The position numbers were made by a program, and so were the translations under genes. From a bacterium (GTDB taxonomy: Bacteria > Sysuimicrobiota > Sysuimicrobiia > Sysuimicrobiales > Segetimicrobiaceae), in contig DATGJN010000091.1 in assembly GCA_035295165.1 (NCBI GenBank), positions 1-64,000 of the forward strand: a stretch of DNA of 64,000 nucleotides. The letters are read 5' to 3'. The notes below the pieces were generated by a model that saw nothing but the letters and a program-made list of their open reading frames with translations, was not told the DNA's origin and did no database searches. Shown in pieces: positions 14,429-22,889 of this stretch (its first letter is position 1; each line of letters begins with the position of its first letter).

Positions 14429-15406
14429 ATGGGTGAGCCTGCTGTATTGAGCCCCGCATCGCTGGACGAGATTCGCGCGGCACAGGCGCGGATTGCCGGA
14501 AGCGCCATCCGTACTCCACTGATTCCCCTGAACCTCGAGGGCGCTCCCGCGAAGATCTACCTGAAGCTGGAGAACCTGCAGCCCATCGGATCGTTCAAGC
14601 TGCGGGGAGCGGGGAACGCGATCAGACGGGCAGATCCGCAATCGCTGCGGCGCGGCATTTGGACGGCGAGCGCCGGCAACATGGCGCAGGCGGTCGCCTG
14701 GTATGCGCGGCAGGTCGGCGTGGACTGCACGGTCGTGGTCCCGGATCATGCCCCGGCGATCAAACTCGAGGCGATCACCCGACTGGGGGCGCGCCCGATC
14801 AAGGTACCGGTCGCCCGGTGGCTCGAAGTGTTTCGGACGCGGCAGTTCGAGGGGCTGGAGGGGTTCTTCGTGCACCCGTTCAGCGACGCGGCGGTGATCG
14901 CCGGGAACGGGACGGTCGGAATCGAGATCCTGGAGGATCTGCCGCGCGTGGACGCCGTGGTCGTCCCCTACGGCGGCGGCGGGCTGGCCTGCGGCATCGC
15001 CTGTGCGCTGCGCGCCCTGAGCCCCGCCACCAAGATGTTCGCGGCCGAGGTTGCGACTGCGGCCCCGCTCGCCCCATCGATGGCGGCCGGGCACCCGGTC
15101 ACCGTGGACTACGTTGCGAGCTTCGTGGACGGGATCGGGACTCCGGCGCTCTTTCCCGAGATGTGGGAACTGGCCCGCCGGCTCCTCGACGGCGCGATCG
15201 TGGCGTCGCTCGACCAGATCGCCGCGGCGATCCGCCTGCTGGTCGAACGGCACCACATCGTGGCGGAGGGTGCGGGCGCGTCCGGGGTCGCGGCCGCGTT
15301 GACGGGTGCAGCAGGGAGCGGTACCGTCGTGTGCATCGTGTCCGGGGGCAACATCGACGTGCGCAAGCTGACCACGATCTTGGAGGGGCACACGCCGGCG
15401 GGTTGA
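14429..15406 (+). CDS. threonine/serine dehydratase-like PLP enzyme
   Basis: This 325-residue fold-type II PLP enzyme forms the Schiff base at Lys in GSFKLRGAGNA (about residue 55) and binds the phosphate with GGGGLACG (about 185). SAGNMAQAVAW is the Asn-loop that holds the PLP ring, and VSGGNIDV is the C-terminal Ser/Gly block. It lacks the regulatory ACT domains, as in catabolic threonine dehydratase or serine racemase-type enzymes. It would deaminate Thr or Ser to a 2-oxoacid and ammonia. The GNMAQ form replaces the usual GNHAQ, hinting at altered substrate range. The ATG at 14429 begins MGEPAV; the longer upstream frame is not conserved-looking. Confidence 0.85.
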   Translation: MGEPAVLSPASLDEIRAAQARIAGSAIRTPLIPLNLEGAPAKIYLKLENLQPIGSFKLRGAGNAIRRADPQSLRRGIWTASAGNMAQAVAWYARQVGVDCTVVVPDHAPAIKLEAITRLGARPIKVPVARWLEVFRTRQFEGLEGFFVHPFSDAAVIAGNGTVGIEILEDLPRVDAVVVPYGGGGLACGIACALRALSPATKMFAAEVATAAPLAPSMAAGHPVTVDYVASFVDGIGTPALFPEMWELARRLLDGAIVASLDQIAAAIRLLVERHHIVAEGAGASGVAAALTGAAGSGTVVCIVSGGNIDVRKLTTILEGHTPAG

Positions 15407-15494
15407 GTGCTCGACCTCCGGGCCCAGACGCCTGCCGGAGGCCGCAGCGCATCCGTGCGCCGGCAACCCGGACGGAGCGCGAGGGGGGATCGCA

Positions 15495-16487
15495 GTGATC
15501 GTGGACGTGCACGCGCACTTCTACCCCGACGGCTACATGGACGCGCTCACCCGGGGTCCGGAGCCGTACGCGCTGACGCAGGACGCGCTCGGCCGCACGA
15601 TCCTCGCGCTGCACGGCGAACGCATCGTCACGATGACCGCGCAGATGACCAGCCCGGAGCGGCGCATCGAGGAGATGGCGAAGCTCGGCGTCGACCTTCA
15701 GGTCGTGTCCATTACGATCCCGAGCGTGTACATCGGGCCGGCGACGCGGCGCCGCGACCTGGCGCGGCGGGCCAACGACGGCATCGCCGAGTTCGTCGGC
15801 CGCCATCCCCGTCACTTCGCGGGCCTGGCGAGCCTGCCGCTTCCGGACCCCGGCGCCGCGGTCACGGAGTTGGAGCGGGCGGTGACCGAACTCGGGCTGG
15901 TCGGCGCCCTGATCGGCAGCAACGTGGACGGCCGGTATCTCGACGACCCGGCGTTCTTCCCGCTGTATGAGCGCGCCCAGGCGCTCGACGTCCCGCTCCT
16001 CGTGCACCCGATGCCGCCCGCGTTGCCGGATGCCACATTTGCGCCGGGCCTCGTGCCGCTCCTCGGCTTCGTGTTCAACACCTCCGCGAGCGTCGCGCGG
16101 ATGGTATTCGCCGGCGTCTTCGAGCGGCTGCCGCGTCTCAGTGTGGTGGTCGGGCACCTCGGGGGGACGTTGCCCTACCTGATGCAGCGTCTCGACAACG
16201 GGTATCACGCCTACCCGGAGATCCGCGACCGCATCCCGCAGCCGCCGAGTCACTACCTACGGCGGTTGTACTACGACACGGTGTCGTTCTCGGTCCCGTC
16301 GCTCCAGTGCGCCCTGGGTACGGTGGGCGCCGAGCAGCTCGTGATGGGCACCGACTATCCGCACGTCATCGGCGACGTCGCCGGTGCCTTCGACACGATT
16401 AGGGCGCTCGATCTCTCCCCCGCCGCTGTCGACGGCATCATGGGCGGAACGGCCGCGCGCCTCTTCCTGCGCCCGGCGCGGCGGTAG
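15495..16487 (+). CDS. amidohydrolase 2 family (ACMSD-like) metal-dependent hydrolase/decarboxylase
   Basis: This 330-residue TIM-barrel protein starts at GTG after GAGGGGGG. The metal-binding HAH occurs at residues 6-8 (MIVDVHAHFYP), another His in LLVHPMPP (about 173), VVVGHLGGTLPYL (about 218), and the conserved GTDYPH near 290. This is the amidohydrolase 2 / ACMSD family, which decarboxylates or hydrolyses ring carboxylates. The exact substrate cannot be read. It follows the dehydratase by about 90 bp on the same strand. An intrinsic terminator overlaps its stop codon. Confidence 0.88.
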   Translation: MIVDVHAHFYPDGYMDALTRGPEPYALTQDALGRTILALHGERIVTMTAQMTSPERRIEEMAKLGVDLQVVSITIPSVYIGPATRRRDLARRANDGIAEFVGRHPRHFAGLASLPLPDPGAAVTELERAVTELGLVGALIGSNVDGRYLDDPAFFPLYERAQALDVPLLVHPMPPALPDATFAPGLVPLLGFVFNTSASVARMVFAGVFERLPRLSVVVGHLGGTLPYLMQRLDNGYHAYPEIRDRIPQPPSHYLRRLYYDTVSFSVPSLQCALGTVGAEQLVMGTDYPHVIGDVAGAFDTIRALDLSPAAVDGIMGGTAARLFLRPARR

Positions 16488-16499
16488 CGCCGCGTTTTT
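16477..16499 (+). terminator. intrinsic terminator after the amidohydrolase gene
   Basis: A perfect 7-bp stem CGCGGCG / CGCCGCG with loop GTAG is followed directly by TTTTT. It overlaps the TAG stop codon at 16485-16487. It is one of the few classical hairpin-plus-T terminators in the window. Confidence 0.75.
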
Positions 16500-16563
16500 G
16501 CGGGAGCGATCGGTCAAGGCGACGAAATATGCCGCCGCGCCGAGCGCGCCTGGGGGACTCCGA

Positions 16564-17172
16564 ATGGATGGAAGACACGTAGAGGGCGCTGCGGGTGGCG
16601 GGGCGACGCCGCTCCGAGCCGTCGTCTGGCGGCGTCACCGGGACAATGCGAGCCTGGAGTACGCCGTGCTCTCGCAACTCAAGACGGGCTACGAGATCAC
16701 GGGCGAGATCGTGACCGCGCACGAAGGAGAACCGCTGCGGGTGGCCTACCGGCTTCGATGCGGACCGGACTGGCGATCGCGCGCGCTCACCATCGAACAG
16801 CGCCGCGGGTCGAGGGCGTCGACGTTGCGCCTTTCGGTTGGTGTAGGCGGTCGGTGGCGCATGAACGGGGAGCAGGTCCATGGACTCGCGGGGTGCACGG
16901 ACGTCGACTTGGCCCTCAGCCCTTCCACGAACGCCCTGCCGATCAACCGCCTCCGGCTCGCGGTCGGCGAGAAGGCCGAGATCGTGGCCGCCTGGGTGTT
17001 GGTCCCGGGCCTGGAGGTGGTGCCGGCCAGGCAATCCTACGAACGCCGGGCCGAACGGACCTACCGATACGAGAGTCGGGACAGCGGGTTCCGCGCGGAC
17101 GTCGAGGTCGACGAGTTCGGTCTCCCGATCCGCTATCAGGACATCTGGGAGCGCATCGCCGAAGGGTCTTGA
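16564..17172 (+). CDS. putative glycolipid-binding family protein (DUF1089-like)
   Basis: This 202-residue cytosolic protein begins MDGRHVEG. The core matches the 'putative glycolipid-binding' family: VVWRRHRDNASLEYAVL, GRWRMNGEQVHGLAGCTDVD, LALSPSTNALPINRLRL, then YRYESRDSGFRADVEVDEFG and IRYQDIWERI at the end. Members form a beta-barrel and some were proposed to bind glycolipids; the physiological role is unclear. It lies between the amidohydrolase terminator and a creatininase-like gene, so it may start a new transcription unit. Confidence 0.78.
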   Translation: MDGRHVEGAAGGGATPLRAVVWRRHRDNASLEYAVLSQLKTGYEITGEIVTAHEGEPLRVAYRLRCGPDWRSRALTIEQRRGSRASTLRLSVGVGGRWRMNGEQVHGLAGCTDVDLALSPSTNALPINRLRLAVGEKAEIVAAWVLVPGLEVVPARQSYERRAERTYRYESRDSGFRADVEVDEFGLPIRYQDIWERIAEGS

Positions 17173-17226
17173 CGCCCCAAGACCGGCCGGCGTCCCCGCG
17201 CCCGAGCAGCGGACGCGAAGGAGCAG

Positions 17227-18018
17227 ATGGCAGTGCGAAGCGCGTACTTGGAGCAACTCACGTGGGACGAGGCGGAACCGCTCCTGCGGGCCGATCCGCT
17301 CGTCGTCGTGCCGATCGGCGCCGCCGCGAAGGAGCACGGGCCGCACCTGCCGCTCGGGACCGACCGTATCATGGCAGACTACCTGGCTCGGCGCCTGGCG
17401 GAACGCGTGCCCGTCTTGGTCATGCCGACGGTGACGTACGGTTACTATCCCCACTTCTCATCGTTCCCGGGGAGCACCCACCTCGAGGCGACGACCTTCC
17501 AGGCCATGATGAAGGATCTCATCCTTTCGATGCACCGACACGGGCCGCGGCGCTTTCTTCTATTAAATACCGGTGTGTCGACCTACCCGGTGCTGGAGAT
17601 CGTCGCGCGGGACTTGGACCGCGCGCGGCGCATTCTCGTCGCGGTCACGCGCATCGGCGATCTCGGTGCCGAGCGGACCGCAGGTCTCCTCGGTCAACCG
17701 CGGGGCAGCCACGCCGACGAACACGAAACGTCCCTGTTGCTGACGATCGCCCCCGGTGCGGTGCGGCTGGAGAAGCTGGCGCGGGAGTTACCCGATCGGG
17801 CCGGCTCGCCGGGCGTGTTCGTCCCGCCGATGTACCACCGGGAGCCGGGGCCCGGCCATTCCGCGACGGGGGTGTACGGGGACGCGACGCTCGCCACGCC
17901 GGAGAAGGGACACGCCATCGCTGAGGCGATGGTCGAGGATCTCGTCACGGCGGCCGAGCGATTGAGAACCGCGGACATCGCGGCCACCCCACCCGAGGTT
18001 CGTTGGAACGCCGACTGA
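17227..18018 (+). CDS. creatininase-family amidohydrolase (ring-His motif altered)
   Basis: This 263-residue protein follows GAAGGAGCAG. The first creatininase metal block is intact (KEHGPHLPLGTD, with Glu, His and Asp), and the C-terminal Glu occurs in GSHADEHETS. The usual NGHGGN block reads LLLNTGVSTYP here, so one metal-ligand His appears to be missing. Creatininase-family enzymes hydrolyse cyclic amides; members act on creatinine, formamides or mycofactocin precursors. With the altered block, activity is uncertain. It is 55 bp downstream of the DUF1089-like gene. Two further creatininase relatives (24.9 and 49.8 kb) keep the His. Confidence 0.82.
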   Translation: MAVRSAYLEQLTWDEAEPLLRADPLVVVPIGAAAKEHGPHLPLGTDRIMADYLARRLAERVPVLVMPTVTYGYYPHFSSFPGSTHLEATTFQAMMKDLILSMHRHGPRRFLLLNTGVSTYPVLEIVARDLDRARRILVAVTRIGDLGAERTAGLLGQPRGSHADEHETSLLLTIAPGAVRLEKLARELPDRAGSPGVFVPPMYHREPGPGHSATGVYGDATLATPEKGHAIAEAMVEDLVTAAERLRTADIAATPPEVRWNAD

Positions 18019-18292
18019 GCCGCGCACCCCGCTCGAGGTGCTTGCTATTCCGCGACGTCCCGCCACCGGCCGTCGCGCGGCCGCTCATCTCTCTACGTTG
18101 TCAAGAGGCGATCGCCGCCGGATGGGCCTGCCTATAGTGCTGTATGCACCTCGCCGGACGTTTCCTCCAAGAGAAGAGGACGCAAGGGGTCTTGCCGCGT
18201 AGCGTTGCGACAGGAACCTGCCGGGATCCGGCGTCTGTGTCGCGACGGGCGGCAAGGGCGCGCGGCCTCGGGCCGCCAAGGAGGTGGTGTCG

Positions 18293-19213
18293 ATGGTGGA
18301 GGACCGCTCGCTCGACGGCATTTTCCCGATCGTGCCCACGATCTTCGACGACCGCGGCGAGCTGGACGAGGCGGGCCAGCGCGCGACGATCGACTTCCTG
18401 CTGCGTGCCGGCGTGCACGGCGTGGTGTTGCTGGCGAACGCCAGCGAGGGATACGCCGTTACCGACGCGGAGCGCCCCCGCGTGATCGGCTGCGCGGTCA
18501 AGCGGGTGGACGGTCGTCTCCCCGTTGTGGTGACGTGCAACCACCCGAGCACGATCGGTGCCGTGCGATACGCGCGCGAGGCGCAGGACCTGGGAGCCGA
18601 CGCGGTGATGTTTCTCCCTCCGTTCTTTGGGCAGTGGGTATCCGACCTGGAGGGAGTCGAGCGACACGCCGAGGCGCTTTCGAAGTCCACGACGGTGCCT
18701 CTGATCCTCCAGGATCATCCGCTGAGCGGCGTCGGCATGCCCGCTTCGTTCCTGGCGGAGCTGGCGCGGCGTGTGGAACGCCTCGGGTACTTCAAGGTGG
18801 AGGCGGCGGGAGCACCGGCGAAAATCGGGCGGCTGCGCCGGCTGGGACAGGACGCGGTCAAAGGCGCGTTCGGCGGGATCGGCGGCATTCTCTTCCTCGA
18901 AGAGCTCGAGCAGGGCGCGGCGGGCACGATGCCCAGCAGCCTGCTGCCGAGCGTGTTCGTGCGCGTGCTGGCCCTCTACCGCGGGGGCGACCAACAGGGG
19001 GCGGCCGACCTCCTGGCGCGGTATCTCCCGTTGATCACGTTCGAGACCCACCTCGGCGGGTACCGCGCGGCCAAAGAGCTCCTGGCCCTCGGCGGCACGA
19101 TCGGGTCCGCGCACGTCCGCGGCCCGATCCGCAGCAGTTGGGACGAACAGACCACACGGACGTTCCGGCGGCTGGTCCAAGCGATGGACGAGCAGGCCCT
19201 CGCGCCGTTGTGA
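18293..19213 (+). CDS. dihydrodipicolinate synthase / N-acetylneuraminate lyase family aldolase
   Basis: This 306-residue (beta/alpha)8 class I aldolase starts at an ATG with AAGGAGG upstream. It has the family pattern DGIFPIVPTIFDDRGELDE, GVVLLANASEG, VTCNHPSTIGAVRYA and the Schiff-base Lys in GYFKVEAAG (about residue 164). The Tyr of the DHDPS PPYY block is Phe (PPFFGQW), so lysine-pathway DHDPS activity is less likely than a catabolic 2-oxoacid lyase role. The context of amino acid and amide degradation supports catabolism. Confidence 0.83.
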   Translation: MVEDRSLDGIFPIVPTIFDDRGELDEAGQRATIDFLLRAGVHGVVLLANASEGYAVTDAERPRVIGCAVKRVDGRLPVVVTCNHPSTIGAVRYAREAQDLGADAVMFLPPFFGQWVSDLEGVERHAEALSKSTTVPLILQDHPLSGVGMPASFLAELARRVERLGYFKVEAAGAPAKIGRLRRLGQDAVKGAFGGIGGILFLEELEQGAAGTMPSSLLPSVFVRVLALYRGGDQQGAADLLARYLPLITFETHLGGYRAAKELLALGGTIGSAHVRGPIRSSWDEQTTRTFRRLVQAMDEQALAPL

Positions 19214-19253
19214 CCGGGGCGGAGCGCGACACGACGCCGTTTCCGGGTCGGTC

Positions 19254-19976
19254 TTGATCGCGATCGCGCTCGTCGTGGCCCTGTCGGCGGCGGCCGCCGC
19301 CGCGACGGGGTTCGGGTTCAACCTGGTCAGCGCGCCGCTGCTGACGTTTGTCTACCCGCCGCGGCTCGTCGTCGTGCTGACCCTGCTGCTCGGGGTCTGC
19401 GCGAGCGGCCTGCTCGCGCTCCGGCCCGAGATTCGGCGGGAGGTCGAGTGGTCCGTGATCCGGCCGCTGTTTCTCTCGAGTCTGGCCGGCATGCCGATCG
19501 GCGTTGCGCTGCTCCTGTGGGGACGCCCGCAGACGCTACGGGTGGCGATCGCGGCGCTAACCGCGGCGTTTGCGATCGTGATGCTCACGCGGTTCCGGCC
19601 ACGCCTCCGCGGTACCCTGCTCGACACGATCGCCGTCGGCTTCCTGAGCGGCCTCTTGTCGACGAGCACCAGCCTGAACGGTCCGCCCGTTGCACTCTAC
19701 CTCGTGGCGCGAGGTCTCCCGAGAGACCGCTTTCGCGCCAACATGGTCGTCTACGTGTTGCTGGCGACCGCGACGAGCCTGATGTTATTGGCGCTCGGCG
19801 GGACGATCAGCATGTCGACGGTCGCGCTCTCGGTGAGACTGCTGCCGGTCCTGGCGCTGGGGTTCCTGATCGGGGTCGCGCTCGTCGGACGACTGTCCGA
19901 CCGCGGCTTCGAAACGATGGTGCTCGGGTTTCTCGTGCTCGTCGGACTGTTGGGGGTCGGCGCGGCGCTTCGGTAG
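19254..19976 (+). CDS. TauE/SafE-family sulfite/organic anion exporter
   Basis: This 240-residue membrane protein has about eight hydrophobic helices and starts at TTG, 40 bp after the lyase gene. The TauE/SafE hallmarks are the first-half block ATGFGFNLVSAPLLTFVYPP and the second-half block GLLSTSTSLNGPPVALYLVARG with the conserved Gly-Pro-Pro. The family moves sulfite, sulfoacetate or other small organic acids. Co-directional placement with the lyase suggests the two work together, but the substrate cannot be inferred. Confidence 0.82.
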   Translation: MIAIALVVALSAAAAAATGFGFNLVSAPLLTFVYPPRLVVVLTLLLGVCASGLLALRPEIRREVEWSVIRPLFLSSLAGMPIGVALLLWGRPQTLRVAIAALTAAFAIVMLTRFRPRLRGTLLDTIAVGFLSGLLSTSTSLNGPPVALYLVARGLPRDRFRANMVVYVLLATATSLMLLALGGTISMSTVALSVRLLPVLALGFLIGVALVGRLSDRGFETMVLGFLVLVGLLGVGAALR

Positions 19977-20024
19977 ACGCGCCGACTCCCGGACGATCAT
20001 CGCGCGTTCGGCGTCTCGAGCAGG

Positions 20025-21008
20025 TTACGGGCAGTCGCAGTACAACGCGTCCATCTCGGTGACCGATTGCAGCGGCGGGAGGCTCGGCGCCGCGTTCCCC
20101 GACCGCTGCGGCCGGCTCCTCGTGCGGGTGACCATCATCAACGCCACTCCCAGCAAGACGATCCCGGTCGCCAGGAGCGTGCTGGGTGTGACGCGTTCAT
20201 GGAGCATCTGCCAGCCCACGAAGACCGCGACCACCGGGGCGACGTACGCGACGGTCGACGAGATTGTGATCGGGAGTTCGGACAGGAGCCACGTGTAGGC
20301 AATGAAGCCGATCAGGCTGCTGAACATCGTGAGATAGACGAGGGCCAGTCCCGCGTCCCAGGTCCAGTGGACGCGCCGAATCTCGCCGGTGGTGAGCGCG
20401 GCCGCGAGCAGGATGACTCCGGCGGCAAGCATTTGCATGCTCGCGGAGAGGGCGGGACTCCGTGGGAGCGCGACTCTGGGCGTGTACACCGAGCCGACCG
20501 CCCACGAAATCGCCGCCGCGACGCCCACGGTCACGCCGATCGGGCTGAAGTGATCCGCGTGCGTTGGATGCACGAGCAAGGCAAGGCCGCCAAGACCGAT
20601 GACGAGCCCGATCGCCGTGGGCCACGCGATGCGCTCTCGCCACACTCCGTAGCTGATCAACAACGCCCACGCCGGCGACGTCGAGACCAGAAGCGCGGCG
20701 GTGCCCGACGGCAGCGACTGCTCGGCGAACGCCACCCCGCCGATGCCTCCCACGATGACGGCCCCGCCGATGAAGAAGGCGCTTCGCCAGTGGCGCCACT
20801 CAAGATGCTCTCCGCTGCGCGCTTCTCTCCAGGAGGACCATGCGTACAGGAGCGCGCCCGCGACGATCCAGCGGATCGCCAGCAGCGCAAACGGAGGCAT
20901 CGCCTCCATTGCGATCTTGATGGCGGCGAAACTCGAGCCCCACAACGCATAGACGGTGAGGAGGACGAGCACGATCGTGGCTGTCGATGATTGCCGATGT
21001 GCCATCAT
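20025..21008 (-). CDS. EamA/DMT-family metabolite exporter
   Basis: This 327-residue drug/metabolite transporter has ten helices in two EamA repeats. The first begins LLTVYALWGSSFAAIKIAM and contains FLLAIRW-like ALLAIRWIVAGALLY; the second begins GVTVGVAAAISWAVGSVY. The C-terminal tail is long and polar (about 35 residues). It is likely an exporter of amino acids or related metabolites. The gene is divergent from sugar importer 1. Its own upstream region carries a TTGACA -35 on the minus strand and two inverted repeats. Confidence 0.87.
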   Translation of the reverse strand: MMAHRQSSTATIVLVLLTVYALWGSSFAAIKIAMEAMPPFALLAIRWIVAGALLYAWSSWREARSGEHLEWRHWRSAFFIGGAVIVGGIGGVAFAEQSLPSGTAALLVSTSPAWALLISYGVWRERIAWPTAIGLVIGLGGLALLVHPTHADHFSPIGVTVGVAAAISWAVGSVYTPRVALPRSPALSASMQMLAAGVILLAAALTTGEIRRVHWTWDAGLALVYLTMFSSLIGFIAYTWLLSELPITISSTVAYVAPVVAVFVGWQMLHERVTPSTLLATGIVLLGVALMMVTRTRSRPQRSGNAAPSLPPLQSVTEMDALYCDCP

Positions 21009-21620
21009 GACACACGGACCTCCACTTCTCCGGACGCGTGGATCACGCTCGCGAACCTGCGAGGACTGCCGAACGCGGGATAACCCACGAATCAGTGGTT
21101 ACGGGTTATAGACTAATGCAACATCCATAACTTGTCAATAACCTATTGATGGTTAGTGCGGGTTGGGGGGGTTTTGGTTGTGCGCGTCGCGAGACGAGCA
21201 GGTAGGAGCCTTCGCGAAGACGCGGATGCTCCTCAAGCGCATCTTCAAGCGCCGTTTGCATCCAATGCGAGTGCCGTTTCCCCTACCTGAACGAACGACG
21301 AGAGGCCGCGTCTGTCTACCATCGAGACCGATCGTGGGCTGGTCGGCGACTCGACCGGTGTCAGCCGCGGTTCGAAAAGAGACAAGCGATGGCGGCGCGA
21401 GTTCGCTGGGCAGCGGAAATTTTCCCGCGGTGCGGATTCACTTGCGGCTTGCCGTCCGGTGCGCTACGTCGCACTGAAGTCAGCCGCCGAAGACGAACCG
21501 CTGCGATGCAACGTAGAGTAGAAATATTCCGCCCGGAGGAGTTGCACGTAACTCCGAGAACAGCCTCAGGTGGAAACGGCGTCGCCCAAGCGGCGCAGCA
21601 CATGCTAGAGGAGGCGCGAT
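21009..21620. promoter_or_regulatory. 612-bp divergent control region with inverted repeats
   Basis: I see no convincing gene. An unusually AT-rich block near 21070-21155 contains ATAACCC-N16-GGGTTAT (21080-21109) and TCAATA-ACC-TATTGA (21135-21149). A minus-strand -35 TTGACA lies at 21138-21133 with a weak TAGTCT at 21115-21110, serving the DMT gene. Nearer the sugar importer a symmetric GGAAA-T-TTTCC (21415-21425) flanked by GCGG/CCGC may be an operator. The regulators are not encoded nearby. Confidence 0.45.
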
Positions 21621-22889
21621 ATGAGAGCTCGTGGCCCGCGCGTGATGGTGCTGGCCGGGATCGTCGTGGCGGCCCTCGCCTTTGGGGGCTTCGCGGCCGC
21701 GTCCGCCGCGACCGTCTCCGGCAAGCTCGAGATCTTCTCGTGGTGGACGGCCGGCGGAGAGGCCGACGCCCTGCAAGCGCTCTACAACGTCTACCAGAAG
21801 CAGTATCCGAACGTAAAGATCGTGAACGCGACGGTCGCGGGCGGCGCCGGCACGAATGCGAAGGCCGTGCTGAAGACGCGGATGCTCGGCGGGGACCCGC
21901 CGGACTCGTTCCAGGTCCACGCCGGCCACGAGCTGATCGACACTTGGGTCAAAGCTGGAAAGATGGAACCGCTGACGACCCTCTTCGCCTCGCAGGGTTG
22001 GCAGAAGGTGATGCCGCACGGTCTCATCGACATCCTGTCGTACCAGGGCCAGATCTGGTCGGTGCCGGTAGACATTCACCGCGCGAACCTGCTCTGGTAC
22101 AACAAGAAAGTGTTCGCGAGCGCGGGGCTGCAGCCACCCACGACGTTCGACCAGTTCTTCAAGGACGCGGACGCGCTCAAGGCCAAGGGCATCTCGGCGT
22201 TCGTGCTCGGCGATAAGGAAGGGTGGGAGTCCGGTCACGCGTTCGAGACCGTCCTGATCGGGACGCTCGGACCGGACGCGTACAAGGGGTTGTGGACGGG
22301 GAAGACCCCCTGGACCGGCGCCGGCGTCGCCAAGGCGCTGCAGACGTTCAAGCGGATGCTCACCTACGCGAACAGCGACCACGCCGCGCTGACCTGGGAC
22401 GAAGCGGCGCAGTACATCCAGAGCGGCAAGGGCGGCATGCAGATCATGGGCGACTGGGAAGCCGGGTGGTTCACGTCCAAGAACTTCTCGGACTACGGGT
22501 GGGTGCCCGCGCCCGGCAACCAGCGGATCTACGACACGCTCTCCGACAGCTTCGGCCTGCCGAAGGGCGCGAAGGACCGCGCCGCGGTGATGGCGTGGCT
22601 CACCCTGCTCGGCTCGCACACCGGCCAGCAGACGTTCAACCCGCCGAAGGGCTCGATCTGCGCGCGGACGGACTGCTCGCCGGCGGCGTTCAGCCCGTAT
22701 CAGCAGTGGGCGATGCAGCAGTGGCCGACCAACACGATCGTCCCGAGCGTCATTCACGGGGCGGCGGCGAGCGAGGGGTGGTCGACCGAGTACATTGACG
22801 CGATCGGCTTGTTCGTCACGTCCGGCGACATCGCGGCGACGCAAAAAACCCTTCAGAAGGCGTGCGCCGACGCCGGCGTGTGCAAGTAA
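21621..22889 (+). CDS. sugar ABC transporter substrate-binding protein (glucose/mannose-type), importer 1
   Basis: This 422-residue periplasmic or lipid-anchored binding protein starts after AGAGGAGG. The N-terminus is a signal sequence (VMVLAGIVVAALAFGG). KLEIFSWWTAGGEADALQAL and MLGGDPPDSFQVHAGHEL are typical of the glucose/mannose-binding branch of family 1 binding proteins, and the MGDWEAGWF block follows. Four Cys residues occur near the C-terminus ([19 protein letters not shown]), possibly disulfides. It forms an operon with two permeases; no ATPase gene is present. A GC-rich hairpin follows the stop codon. Confidence 0.9.
   Translation: MRARGPRVMVLAGIVVAALAFGGFAAASAATVSGKLEIFSWWTAGGEADALQALYNVYQKQYPNVKIVNATVAGGAGTNAKAVLKTRMLGGDPPDSFQVHAGHELIDTWVKAGKMEPLTTLFASQGWQKVMPHGLIDILSYQGQIWSVPVDIHRANLLWYNKKVFASAGLQPPTTFDQFFKDADALKAKGISAFVLGDKEGWESGHAFETVLIGTLGPDAYKGLWTGKTPWTGAGVAKALQTFKRMLTYANSDHAALTWDEAAQYIQSGKGGMQIMGDWEAGWFTSKNFSDYGWVPAPGNQRIYDTLSDSFGLPKGAKDRAAVMAWLTLLGSHTGQQTFNPPKGSICARTDCSPAAFSPYQQWAMQQWPTNTIVPSVIHGAAASEGWSTEYIDAIGLFVTSGDIAATQKTLQKACADAGVCK

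Noticed and set aside
20186-20205. Isolated TGTGA half-site
   Set aside because: There is no matching TCACA at 6 bp and it lies inside the DMT exporter gene.
21163-21477. Short plus-strand frame in the divergent region before sugar importer 1
   Set aside because: No start signal and no recognisable domain; treated as regulatory DNA.
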